Positions 7,949-15,394 of a stretch of DNA of 27,648 nt are shown here, in pieces. This stretch comes from CAZOKZ01 sp964580585 (GTDB lineage: Bacteria; Sumerlaeota; Sumerlaeia; SLMS01; JAHLLQ01). How positions within the stretch are numbered: position 1 is the first letter of the stretch; every line of letters starts with the position of its first letter. The notes beneath the pieces were generated by a model. That model was given only the letters and a program-made list of their open reading frames with translations. It did no database searches and was not told the DNA's origin. The stretch covers positions 1-27,648 of the forward strand of contig CAZOKZ010000061.1 of NCBI GenBank assembly GCA_964580585.1, given 5' to 3'. Both the position numbers and the translations under genes were made by a program.

Positions 7949-8811
7949 CTTTAAGTGCGATGCTCCTGCAAGGCTCACTGCATGTAATGATGCCCTGCCT
8001 GCTTCTGGTAGGCTGCTATGGATTGGTTCACCGCAATCGTTGGAAAGACGTCCTGATCGCCATCGGCGCGACATTTCTCCTCGGCTCCATTCGTTTTTTG
8101 CCCGCCGGAATCACGTTTCATGGTTTTGAACGACAGTTTCTGACAGGCTTCCCCAGCACTCGTACAATGATCGAATCGCTCGTTTCAATACACGGACCGC
8201 AAACGCCTCCCATCCCTGGCTTGTTTGGCGGCGACCAATCATTTCTCGACTGGTGGGAATACGATACGTTCATTGGAATCGCGGGTTTGACGTTTGTGCT
8301 CCTATTTGGTGTGCGAGCCATGCGTTGCAACGCACGCTTCCGACCCCTTTCGATTCCGCTCGCGCTCATCGTCACACTTTCGATCAGCGCGTTTTATCTG
8401 CCGTTGTTTTCACTGCCCGTTCCGTTACTGAACGCCGAGCGCATCCCGTCGCGATTTTTGGGAATCGCCATCGCATTCCTCGCAATGATGGCGAGTGTGG
8501 AATTCGATGACGCACCCAAAGAATGGCATGCGAAAAAATGGTTTCGTCCCACCATGCTCGCTGCCTTGGCTTTCACCTTTATGGCACTCGTGACTCACTC
8601 GCGCCTGTGGTGTATGGAAGAAATTCATCGGGGCGTTATCGCTTGGGATTTGGGCAAAATCGTGTTTTTGGACAATGAAGACGTTCTCTACCAATCGAGT
8701 GTTTTGACCGGCGCAGCGATTTCTCTCATCACGCTAATGATCATCGGCATTTTGGTGATGCGCCGAAAAAAAACCGGCGCCCTCATTCCTGAGAGCGCCG
8801 GTTCATCTTAA
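7867..8811 (+). CDS. C-terminal part of the second tandem membrane protein (-1 frame)
   Basis: This part continues the paralogue alignment: LPFVFLALDG, LLQGSLHVMMPC, PGLFGGDQSFLDWWEYDTFIG and LLNAERIPSRFLGIAIAF correspond to LPFFFLCTDA, FFQGSFHIASF, RGMFGGEFPYLGWWEYDIFIG and LFNAERATGRLLLLPVLAL in the upstream gene. The frame is open back to 7669, but only sequence from about 7867 is homologous. Joined with the upstream part, the protein would be about 490 residues, close to the 495 of its twin. Conservation right to the end, with no further stops, argues against old decay. The last codons overlap a terminator hairpin serving the convergent gene at 8828. Confidence 0.8.
   Translation, partial: LPFVFLALDGWHDSKSWPLGRALGIGVTLSAMLLQGSLHVMMPCLLLVGCYGLVHRNRWKDVLIAIGATFLLGSIRFLPAGITFHGFERQFLTGFPSTRTMIESLVSIHGPQTPPIPGLFGGDQSFLDWWEYDTFIGIAGLTFVLLFGVRAMRCNARFRPLSIPLALIVTLSISAFYLPLFSLPVPLLNAERIPSRFLGIAIAFLAMMASVEFDDAPKEWHAKKWFRPTMLAALAFTFMALVTHSRLWCMEEIHRGVIAWDLGKIVFLDNEDVLYQSSVLTGAAISLITLMIIGILVMRRKKTGALIPESAGSS
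8766..8803 (-). terminator. Intrinsic terminator for the carboxyltransferase gene
   Basis: A perfect 9-bp stem, AACCGGCGC (8772-8780) with GCGCCGGTT (8795-8803), is followed on the minus strand by a run of eight T (A-run at 8766-8773 on plus). It lies 25 nt beyond the stop of the 8828 gene and inside the last codons of the convergent membrane-protein gene. Confidence 0.88.
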
Positions 8812-8827
8812 CTCGATCGGGAATTGA

Positions 8828-10381
8828 TTATTCCTCAACCACCAGGACTTCCGTCTGGTACTCTTGTCCGTTGATAAGCATATCGAGCTTAAGTTTTTTG
8901 CCATCCAATTGTTCAGCTTTTTTGGCGCTTGCTGCCGCGGGGGCTGCCGCTGCTGGGGCGGAAGACGCCGCCGGTGCGGGGGCTGGAGCGGCAGGTTTCG
9001 GTGCTTCAGCGGGTTTATTTTTCTTCTCCCAGAACTCCAACCAGACTTTCGGGAACAAGGCGTACGAAAGCACATCGTCGTCGTTGGTTGATTTGTCAGC
9101 GATTTCGGCTTTGATCTTGTCCCATTCGTTTGGAATCAAATCCGCCGGGCGACACGTGATCGCCTGCTCGTCGCCGAGAACTTTTTTCTGAATTTCGGGA
9201 TCAACCGGCACGGGAGGGCGACCGTATTTGCCCGCGAAAATATCCTTGGATTCGTTCGGCACGGTTTTGTACCGCTCGCCCATCAAGACGTTGAACACCG
9301 CCTGAGTTCCAACGATTTGCGAGGTCGGCGTGACGAGCGGAATGTATCCCATTTCCTTGCGGACCTTCGGGATTTCCTCCATCACCTGATCCATCTTTTC
9401 AATACAGCCCATTTGCTTCATTTGCGATTCCAGGTTCGAGAGCATTCCACCGGGAATTTGGCTGAGGAAAATGCGCGGGTCCGAACCGGAGAAAGCCGAT
9501 TCGAATTCTTTGTATTTCGGACGAATTTCACGAATGTACTTGGCGATAGGCGCCATGTCCAATTGCTTCAGTCCCGTGTCGTAAGGCGTTCCCGCCAACG
9601 ATTCGACAAGCGCTTCGGTGCAAACGTGTCCCGAGCCCCCCGAGAGCGAGCTGATCGCGCAATCGACACCGTCCGCCCCCGCGTCCACGGCACGAATCAA
9701 CACCATCGGCGCCACACCCGTCGTCGAATGTGTGTGAACATGGACGGGAATTTTCACCGCTTCCTTCAGCGCCTTGACCAAATCATACGCAGGCACCGGG
9801 CACAGCAACGCGGCCATGTCTTTGATCACAATCGACTGGCAGCCCATTTCTTCAAGCTGACGTCCCCACTCCACATACATTTCAAGCGTGTGCACCGGAG
9901 AAATGGTGTAACACATCGACCCCTGGGCATGCGCGCCGCACTTCAGGACCTCTTTGACCGCTTTTTCCAAATTGCGCATATCGTTGAGCGCGTCAAAAAT
10001 GCGGAAAATATCCATTCCGTATTCAACGGATTTATCCACGAAACGCTCGACCACATCGTCGGCGTAATGCCGATAGCCCAGGATATTCTGACCGCGCAAA
10101 AGCATCTGCAACGGCGTGTTCGGTAATGCTTTCTTCAGTTGGCGAAGGCGTTCCCACGGGTCTTCGTTCAAAAAACGCAAGCACGAGTCAAACGTCGCGC
10201 CTCCCCACACTTCGAGAGACCAATAACCCACTTTATCGAGCTTATCGCAAATCGGCAGCATGTCTTCGAGACGCATGCGCGTGGCGAGCAGCGATTGATG
10301 AGCATCGCGCAGGACAAGCTCCGTAACGCGGACCTTCTTGCTCTGGTTTGTCTGGTTAGTACTGGCGGCATTGTCAGCCAT
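8828..10381 (-). CDS. Pyruvate carboxylase subunit B / transcarboxylase 5S-type carboxyltransferase
   Basis: This 517-residue carboxyltransferase transfers CO2 between carboxybiotin and pyruvate/oxaloacetate. The DRE-TIM barrel shows the metal and substrate motif LRDAHQSLLATR (D26), the carbamylatable lysine in IVIKDMAAL (K187) and metal histidines in HVHTHST (H216, H218). A conserved C-terminal carboxyltransferase domain follows (about 310-450). The family includes PycB, the OadA alpha subunit and the 5S subunit of methylmalonyl-CoA:pyruvate transcarboxylase. After an Ala/Pro linker (about 465-492) only about 25 residues of a biotinyl-domain-like start remain (KLKLDMLINGQEY) and there is no AMKM biotin site. 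A separate biotin carrier is therefore needed, and none is in the window. The gene ends at a strong terminator. The ATG has GGAG about 10 nt upstream. Confidence 0.93.
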   Translation of the reverse strand: MADNAASTNQTNQSKKVRVTELVLRDAHQSLLATRMRLEDMLPICDKLDKVGYWSLEVWGGATFDSCLRFLNEDPWERLRQLKKALPNTPLQMLLRGQNILGYRHYADDVVERFVDKSVEYGMDIFRIFDALNDMRNLEKAVKEVLKCGAHAQGSMCYTISPVHTLEMYVEWGRQLEEMGCQSIVIKDMAALLCPVPAYDLVKALKEAVKIPVHVHTHSTTGVAPMVLIRAVDAGADGVDCAISSLSGGSGHVCTEALVESLAGTPYDTGLKQLDMAPIAKYIREIRPKYKEFESAFSGSDPRIFLSQIPGGMLSNLESQMKQMGCIEKMDQVMEEIPKVRKEMGYIPLVTPTSQIVGTQAVFNVLMGERYKTVPNESKDIFAGKYGRPPVPVDPEIQKKVLGDEQAITCRPADLIPNEWDKIKAEIADKSTNDDDVLSYALFPKVWLEFWEKKNKPAEAPKPAAPAPAPAASSAPAAAAPAAASAKKAEQLDGKKLKLDMLINGQEYQTEVLVVEE

Positions 10382-10505
10382 GTTAGTCCCACTCCGAATT
10401 CAATCTGGATAATGCGGACAAGAGCTGACCATCAAGATGATTGCAAGCCAAGGAAAACTTGGATTTTTTTACCTGGATTTGATGAAACGATTAGCTGAAT
10501 CGAGA

Positions 10506-10534
10506 GCACCCGGACGGGGATCTCGTCCGGGTGC
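10506..10534 (-). terminator. Strong hairpin after the lipoprotein gene, before the carboxyltransferase
   Basis: A perfect 10-bp stem, GCACCCGGAC (10506-10515) with GTCCGGGTGC (10525-10534), has a 9-nt loop. It lies 27 nt past the lipoprotein stop. There is no T-run, so it may be a factor-dependent terminator or an mRNA-stabilising processing hairpin. Confidence 0.6.
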
Positions 10535-10560
10535 CTTGGCTGATAGCCGCGGGACAGAAT

Positions 10561-10797
10561 TTATTCGCAGTCGATTTTCACTTCATTAACATCCATCAAT
10601 TGCGACTTGACGTGTTCGTATTCTTCGTCCGTCACGGCACCCGCGTCGTGCGCTTTCTTCAAATCGATGAGTTCCTGACCTACCGTGAATCGTTGGAGGT
10701 TCGTTGTCATCGGCCCCTTGTTATTCGACACACACCCCGCTAACCCACCGACGAGCACGAGCATTCCTAACGTTGTAACTGCTTTTGAAACTCGCAT
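10561..10797 (-). CDS. Small SHOCT-like lipoprotein
   Basis: This is a 78-residue predicted lipoprotein. The ATG at 10795-10797 is chosen over an in-frame ATG at 10860 because a perfect AGGAGG lies 7 nt upstream of it and a signal peptide begins there: MRVSKAV, a hydrophobic core GMLVLVGGL, then the lipobox LAGC (C22). The mature part is short and polar. It ends in a helix-turn-helix-like stretch (LIDLKKAHDAGAVTDEEYE) resembling the SHOCT domain, a short C-terminal oligomerisation module. It probably sits in the periplasm, anchored to the inner or outer membrane. The role is unknown. It is a monocistronic-looking gene with a hairpin after its stop. Confidence 0.8.
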   Translation of the reverse strand: MRVSKAVTTLGMLVLVGGLAGCVSNNKGPMTTNLQRFTVGQELIDLKKAHDAGAVTDEEYEHVKSQLMDVNEVKIDCE

Positions 10798-10804
10798 CGG
10801 AGTT

Positions 10805-10810
10805 CCTCCT
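10805..10810 (-). promoter_or_regulatory. Ribosome binding site that fixes the lipoprotein start
   Basis: AGGAGG on the minus strand is 7 nt before the ATG at 10797. It decides the start in favour of the signal-peptide form. Confidence 0.85.
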
Positions 10811-11022
10811 TCAAATAGATGTATGATTTGGGGGCTGCTGTTGTTAATCGACAAACTCAAACGGGTGAAAGTTCCTTTTCAACTGGCCTTCATTAACTTT
10901 GACGCCATAAGACCAATAAAATTGCGTGTTTCATGTCATTTTTTAAAAGAAACGATTATCGCGACAAGATAAATACGCTTTAGCTCCCCCATTGCAAAAT
11001 TCCCGCAACCGGGGTTGACGAA

Positions 11023-11078
11023 CGGCGCGGAGAAGATGAGAGTCCTCGACAACCTGACCCGACGTGTGCAGCGCGCCG
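11023..11078 (+). promoter_or_regulatory. Long-range leader hairpin upstream of serC
   Basis: CGGCGCG (11023-11029) is perfectly complementary to CGCGCCG (11072-11078) across a 42-nt loop. It sits in the GC-rich 5' leader of serC, downstream of an AT-rich stretch (10900-10980) where a promoter might lie. Purine-rich GAGAAGATGAGAG (about 11030-11042) could alternatively pair with CTCTCTC (about 11094-11100). No known riboswitch was recognised. The rest of the 10811-11115 gap holds nothing else I can name. Confidence 0.35.
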
Positions 11079-11115
11079 GGCACGGGGCATTTTCTCTCTC
11101 GGAGATTCCCCTCGA

Positions 11116-12201
11116 ATGACATCCACTTTAGTAAACCGCAAAGTCAACTTTAGCGCCGGGCCAGCCGTTTTGCCCGTCCCCGTTCTCGAAGAAGCGCGCG
11201 AAAACCTGCTCTCGCTTGGCGAAACGGGTGTTGGCGTGATGGAACACTCGCACCGCGGCAAGGCATTCGACGCCGTTCTGAATCAGGCCGTCGCCGACTG
11301 CACCGAACTGCTCGGCCTCAGCGACGATTACGCCGTCTTGTTTTTGCCCGGCGGAGCCAGTTCTCAATTTTTCATGATCCCCCAGAATTTCCTGGGTGGC
11401 GGCGTAGCCAACTATATCGACACCGGCACATGGTCGAATAAAGCGATCAAAGAAGCCAAGCTGTTCGGCACGGTAAACATCTCCGGCAGCAGCAAAGAAG
11501 ACAAGTACACCTTCATCCCGAAGGAATACAAACACGCAGACGGCGCCAAGTACACGCACTTTACGTCAAACAATACGATCGCGGGAACGCAGTTCAAAAC
11601 CGAGCCCACGACGAACGCGCCGCTGGTGTGCGACGCCAGTTCGGACATCATGTCCAAACCGCTCGATGTGTCGAAATACGGCCTGATTTACGCGGGAGCT
11701 CAGAAAAACCTCGGCCCGGCGGGCGTAGCGCTTGTCGTTATCCGCAAGGACCTCGCCGAGCAAGGCCCCAGCGATCTGCCGTCTATGCTGCAATACCGGA
11801 ACCACATCGCCAACAATAGCTGCTACAACACCATTCCGACGTTCCCGGTTTACATCGTCGGCCTCGTGTTCAAGTGGTTGAAAAACCTGGGTGGTCTTTC
11901 CGCCATTCAAGCGATCAACGAGAAGAAAGCCGCCATCCTCTACGATTGCATCGACAGCAGCGATTACTGGCGTTCGCCCGTGGCCAAGGAAGATCGTTCA
12001 TTGATGAACGTTGTCTGGCGGCTGCCGAGCGAGGAACTCGAAGCGAAGTTTATCAAGGAAGCCACCGCGGCTGGGTACGATGGCCTGAAAGGCCACCGTT
12101 CGGTCGGCGGCATTCGCGCAAGCATCTACAACGCCATGCCCACGGAAGGCGTCCAGGGCCTCGTCGAGTTCATGAAAGAATTCGAGCGCACGAACGGCTA
12201 A
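11116..12201 (+). CDS. serC: Phosphoserine aminotransferase
   Basis: SerC converts 3-phosphohydroxypyruvate plus glutamate to phosphoserine and 2-oxoglutarate in serine biosynthesis. It also acts in the PLP (vitamin B6) pathway in some bacteria. At 361 residues the length is normal. The family N-terminus (VNFSAGPAVLPVPVLEEA) is immediate, followed by MEHSHRGKAF, the CDASSDIMS stretch with the PLP-ring aspartate, and the Schiff-base lysine K197 in YAGAQKNLGPAG. It is a cytoplasmic class-V aminotransferase dimer. It stands alone between an AT-rich upstream region and a strong terminator; serA and serB are not in the window. The glycerate kinase further on makes 2- or 3-phosphoglycerate, the precursor of this pathway, but is not linked to it physically. 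Confidence 0.97.
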   Translation: MTSTLVNRKVNFSAGPAVLPVPVLEEARENLLSLGETGVGVMEHSHRGKAFDAVLNQAVADCTELLGLSDDYAVLFLPGGASSQFFMIPQNFLGGGVANYIDTGTWSNKAIKEAKLFGTVNISGSSKEDKYTFIPKEYKHADGAKYTHFTSNNTIAGTQFKTEPTTNAPLVCDASSDIMSKPLDVSKYGLIYAGAQKNLGPAGVALVVIRKDLAEQGPSDLPSMLQYRNHIANNSCYNTIPTFPVYIVGLVFKWLKNLGGLSAIQAINEKKAAILYDCIDSSDYWRSPVAKEDRSLMNVVWRLPSEELEAKFIKEATAAGYDGLKGHRSVGGIRASIYNAMPTEGVQGLVEFMKEFERTNG

Positions 12202-12222
12202 GTTTTCCCAATACCAAGTCAT

Positions 12223-12260
12223 AAAAAAATCCGCCGAGGACGAACTCGGCGGATTTTTTT
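12223..12260. terminator. Bidirectional intrinsic terminator between serC and the 12340 gene
   Basis: The stem TCCGCCGAG/CTCGGCGGA, extended by A7/T7 pairing (12223-12238 with 12245-12260), has a 6-nt loop. The T-run on each strand makes it work for serC (plus) and the convergent minus-strand gene. Confidence 0.93.
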
Positions 12261-12339
12261 CGTCTGAGCAACATTTGCGAGATGATTTTTCGGCAACCCA
12301 GAACTTATTTGGAACGGGACGCCGAACATTCGGCTGGTC

Positions 12340-12756
12340 TCAGGTCTCTTTAAAAACCTGAAAACACTGATACCCATATTCGCGAGCGGCACGCGCCTGA
12401 TCCGGGTCTCCCCAGAAAGTTTTCCAGCCTGCTTCGCGCGCTTTCCACGAGCAATCCCACACGAAATCGATCTGGCGATTGGTGGAACCTTCGACCACCA
12501 ACATCCCGCGAAAATCCGCACAACCGGATTTTCCTTGGATTTGTACGGACTGGATTTTGTCTTCGGGGAACGCTTCCAGCAGCTTCATGATCGTACGTAA
12601 GACCTTTACAGGCGGGCATCCAGGGGCATATTGAATACTATCGTTGGGCGTAGAATCGTTTTCAAACGCGCGTAAATCGGTGGCAAATTTTTCGGTGACG
12701 GCCGATTTTTCAAGCAGTTCATCGAGGGTGGGGATCGTGATCGTAGAATCCGACAT
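12340..12756 (-). CDS. Small protein of unknown function
   Basis: This is a 138-residue soluble protein that I do not recognise. The ATG at 12754-12756 (MSDSTITI..) has GGAAAGG 7-8 nt upstream. An in-frame ATG two codons earlier is less well placed. The N-terminal half is helical and acidic (LDELLEKSAVTEKFATDL). The middle has a Cys-Pro pair (APGCPPVKVLRTIMKLLEAF) and a beta-type stretch with SGCADFRGMLVVEG. The C-terminus is Trp/Phe-rich (FVWDCSWKAREAGWKTFWGDPDQA and GYQCFQVF). The beta-strand pattern could fit a small ligand-binding fold, but this is not diagnostic. There is no signal peptide. It shares a terminator with serC and lies downstream of ptsI on the same strand after a 53-nt gap, so it may be the last gene of the ptsH-ptsI operon. 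Confidence 0.8.
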   Translation of the reverse strand: MSDSTITIPTLDELLEKSAVTEKFATDLRAFENDSTPNDSIQYAPGCPPVKVLRTIMKLLEAFPEDKIQSVQIQGKSGCADFRGMLVVEGSTNRQIDFVWDCSWKAREAGWKTFWGDPDQARAAREYGYQCFQVFKET

Positions 12757-12809
12757 TTGCATGCCTTTCCAGTTTCCTTCCTGAAACCGAAACCTGCCCG
12801 GGGGCGGAT

Positions 12810-14603
12810 TTAGACGGTCGATTTGGACGATTGGGTTTTAGGGGATTTGTCGGAAGAATCCAGCACGTGGCCCAGCTTCTCTTGAATCAGACTGTCCACT
12901 TCTTCCGGCGTTCCCTTTGTAAGCGCCTCTTGTGCCAACTCTTCTACCAGTTGGAGGGACACCGAACGCAACAGGCGTTTCACCACACCGATCGAAGAAG
13001 GCCCCATACTCAGGTTGCGAATGCCTAATCCGACCAGCAAACCGGCCTGGTAAGGATCGGCAGCCATTTCACCGCAAACGCTGAGCGAAACGTTGGAAGC
13101 GCGCGCGGCATCCACGACCAGCTTGATCAATTGGAGCACGGCGGGGTGGGTCGGACGATACAGGTTGGCTACGGAGCGATTTACGCGATCGACGGCCAGC
13201 GTATATTGAACCAGATCGTTCGTACCGATGGAAAGGAAATCGGTTTCTTTGCAAAGCTCGCGGGCTTGAAGCGCCGCCGAGGGTATTTCAACCATCGCCC
13301 CAAGACGAATGGAACTCGGTACGGGTTGCCCGGATTTATTCATGTGCGCCAGCAAATCATTGATCATGAATCGCGTCACACGCACTTCGTTCAATCCGCT
13401 GACCATAGGGATCATGATATTGGCCACGCGTCCGGCGGCGGCATTCAGCATGGCACGAAGCTGGGCGCGGTAAAGCTCTGGTCGCGCCAGGCACAACCGC
13501 ACGGCACGCAGGCCCATGAACGGGTTCAACTCTGGTAACGTGAATTCTTTATCGGGAAGTTTATCGCCACCAATGTCAATCGTCCGCATGATCACCGGCT
13601 TGTCGCCCATGCGGTCGAGGATCATTTTGTACTCGCGATAATGGTCCTCTTCGAGCGGCAGGGTTTTGCGATCCAGATACAGGAATTCGGTGCGAAACAG
13701 ACCAATGCCTTCGGCTCCGTTGGTTTCCACGGCATCGAGTTCTTCGGGGAACTCGATATTGGCATTCATTGCAATCCGGGTTCCGTCGGTCGTTTCAGCA
13801 GGCAGATTGCGCAGACTGACCAGAGCCTGACGACGGTGCTCGAACTCCTCCGCACGACCGCGATAGTACGTCAATTGCTCGCGTGTGGGGTTCAGGATCA
13901 GCTTTCCGTCGCTGCCATCGAGAATCAGCGTGTCACCGGTCCGGATGTAGTGCGTGACGTATTCAAGACCTACAATGGCAGGAATCGCGAGCGCCTTAGC
14001 CATGATGGCCGTATGGCTGGTCGCCCCGCCTTCGTTGGTGCAGAACGCTTTGACGTGTTCGCGCGAGAATTGCGCTGTTTCGGCAGGCCCAAGATCGTTG
14101 GCGACAATAATGCAGCCTTCGGCGGGCAAATGTGTCTGGTTTGCGGCGTTCAATTGGCGCAAAAATTTGATCACACGACGCGCCACATCGTACAAGTCGT
14201 GGTTGCGCTCGGCAAAATACTCATCGCCCAGAGCCTTCATCTGCTCGCCCAGGCTTTGGGTCACTTCCCACAAAATGGATTCGGCGTTGATGCGATCGAC
14301 TTTGATGCGATGGCGGGTACGATCGACGATATGGGGGTCTTCGAGCATCATCAAGTGCGCGTCGAAGATCGAGGCTTGCTGGCGGTCGATTTTCTCTTCA
14401 ACCTGCTGACGAATCTGGCGTAATTCCCCTTTGGCTAATTCGACGGATTTGTCGAATCGCCGGATTTCTTTGTCCACCGCATGTTCGTCGAGTTCGTAGG
14501 ATTCCGCCTTCATTCCTTGTGACTCAATCACATAGGCGGGACCTATCGCAATGCCGTCGGAAACACCCAGCCCTTCAAAGAAGAATGTACGCCTTCCAGC
14601 CAT
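12810..14603 (-). CDS. ptsI: PTS enzyme I, phosphoenolpyruvate-protein phosphotransferase
   Basis: Enzyme I autophosphorylates on histidine with PEP and passes the phosphate to HPr. From the ATG at 14603 it is 597 residues against about 575 in E. coli. The phospho-histidine is H197 in GGATSHTAIMAKALAIPA. The C-terminal PEP-binding TIM barrel carries LFRTEFLY, MRTIDIGGDK, GTNDLVQYTLAVDR and the catalytic cysteine in SVCGEMAADP (C510). A TTG three codons upstream (14612), 4 nt after GGAG, is an alternative start. The gene lies about 50 nt downstream of ptsH, in the same operon. The extra residues are mostly a Ser/Lys-rich C-terminal tail. No N-terminal GAF domain is present, so it is not EI-Ntr (PtsP). 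Confidence 0.96.
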   Translation of the reverse strand: MAGRRTFFFEGLGVSDGIAIGPAYVIESQGMKAESYELDEHAVDKEIRRFDKSVELAKGELRQIRQQVEEKIDRQQASIFDAHLMMLEDPHIVDRTRHRIKVDRINAESILWEVTQSLGEQMKALGDEYFAERNHDLYDVARRVIKFLRQLNAANQTHLPAEGCIIVANDLGPAETAQFSREHVKAFCTNEGGATSHTAIMAKALAIPAIVGLEYVTHYIRTGDTLILDGSDGKLILNPTREQLTYYRGRAEEFEHRRQALVSLRNLPAETTDGTRIAMNANIEFPEELDAVETNGAEGIGLFRTEFLYLDRKTLPLEEDHYREYKMILDRMGDKPVIMRTIDIGGDKLPDKEFTLPELNPFMGLRAVRLCLARPELYRAQLRAMLNAAAGRVANIMIPMVSGLNEVRVTRFMINDLLAHMNKSGQPVPSSIRLGAMVEIPSAALQARELCKETDFLSIGTNDLVQYTLAVDRVNRSVANLYRPTHPAVLQLIKLVVDAARASNVSLSVCGEMAADPYQAGLLVGLGIRNLSMGPSSIGVVKRLLRSVSLQLVEELAQEALTKGTPEEVDSLIQEKLGHVLDSSDKSPKTQSSKSTV

Positions 14604-14654
14604 TGAGGTCAAAGGGCTCCATCATTGCCGTAAGATTGTGGAAAACGAAGGCGG

Positions 14655-14945
14655 TCAGGCCATTTCCTCGCCAAAACCATTATCCACCAGTTCTTTCAAA
14701 TCTCTACACAGTTCCTCGGCGCCATCGCCTTCTGCCACTATTTCAAGCGATGTTCCGGGACCCGCCGCAAGCATCATCATCCCCATGATGCTCTTCCCGT
14801 TCACGGACATGCCGTCGCGGGTTACGGTCACTTCACAATCATTATATTTTCCTGCAATGCGCACAAACTGCGCCGCGGGCCGGGCGTGCAATCCCTGGCG
14901 ATTTTTAATCGCGACTTCTATTTCCGTTCGAGTGGATTCCACCAT
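14655..14945 (-). CDS. ptsH: HPr family phosphocarrier protein
   Basis: This is a 96-residue HPr, slightly longer than the usual 85-90. The phospho-accepting histidine is H20 in GLHARPAAQFV. The regulatory-serine region is conserved as VNGKSIMGMMML (S52, equivalent to Ser46), the site used by HPr kinase/phosphorylase in organisms that have one. HPr relays phosphate from enzyme I to EII transporters or to regulatory targets. It is the first gene of a ptsH-ptsI unit. No EIIA, EIIB, EIIC or hprK is visible here, so a regulatory rather than sugar-transport role is possible (inference). The start ATG is in the correct position for the family (beta strand TEIEVAI directly after). Confidence 0.95.
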   Translation of the reverse strand: MVESTRTEIEVAIKNRQGLHARPAAQFVRIAGKYNDCEVTVTRDGMSVNGKSIMGMMMLAAGPGTSLEIVAEGDGAEELCRDLKELVDNGFGEEMA

Positions 14946-15394
14946 TCGGCCCTCTTTAGCCTTTATCGCTGACCTGACTTACGACCTAACCAGTTTGGCA
15001 CATTCCGTTTAAGGCGTCATGGTAATCTGACCATCGTGTAGATAAATTACCCGCCTTTGACCCGAGCCGTTTCATCGTCGCTACCGGTAAGTAGTTCCGT
15101 CGATGCCTAGGTGTTCAAACCGCCTGATTCACCAAAATTCGGAAACGGCGTAAGCATTTCATTCCCAACGCTATTCCGTCGGTGAGGCGCATAATTGTCA
15201 AGCCCTACCTTTGCTTTGGGTAAGTTCTCGCTGTCGAAATCGTACCTATCTCGTATTTCCACATTGTGGAGGTCGCTTGGTCTGCCACACCATGGCTCGG
15301 TAAGCATTAAAACTCTCGTCTCTCGGACCGCTGAACCGCAACGATAACCCTCGAATCGAGAAGTGCTTCTCTACGCCCAAGGATACCATTTTCG
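14946..15394. other. 449-bp divergent intergenic region between ptsH and thpR
   Basis: No convincing gene is present. The two short minus-strand open frames here have no recognisable content, and one overlaps the thpR start. The region carries CCGTTTC (15067-15073) complementary to GAAACGG (15142-15148), and two abutting palindromes at 15350-15371. It should contain the ptsH promoter (minus) and the thpR promoter (plus), but no clear -35/-10 pair could be picked. Confidence 0.5.
15350..15371. promoter_or_regulatory. Two overlapping palindromes just upstream of thpR
   Basis: CTCGAATCGAG (15350-15360) overlaps GAGAAGTGCTTCTC (15358-15371, a 6-bp perfect stem with 2-nt centre), 24 nt before the thpR ATG. 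It could be an operator or a leader hairpin. The palindromes are seen; the function is inferred. Confidence 0.35.

Noticed and set aside
9317..10126. 269-codon plus-strand open frame opposite the carboxyltransferase
   Set aside because: It is rich in His, Arg and Phe, as expected from the complement of a conserved coding frame, and lies wholly inside a well-supported gene.
14985..15000. TGGCACATTCCGTTT as a sigma-54 promoter
   Set aside because: The -24 half (TGGCAC) is present, but the -12 TTGC element is missing and no sigma-54 activator is nearby.
15040..15060. TAGATAAATTACCCGCC resembling the 3' region of RNase P RNA
   Set aside because: The P4 core (AGGAAAGTCCGGGC) is absent in the required 300-400 nt upstream, which is ptsH coding sequence.
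15109..15133. T-arm-like sequence AGGTG-TTCAAAC-CGCCT followed by GATTCACC, suggesting a tRNA or tmRNA 3' end
   Set aside because: The 5-bp stem and 7-nt loop fit, but no complementary acceptor strand (GTGAATC) lies 60-70 nt upstream, and no anticodon or D-arm, tmRNA tag or GGGGnTG start could be found.
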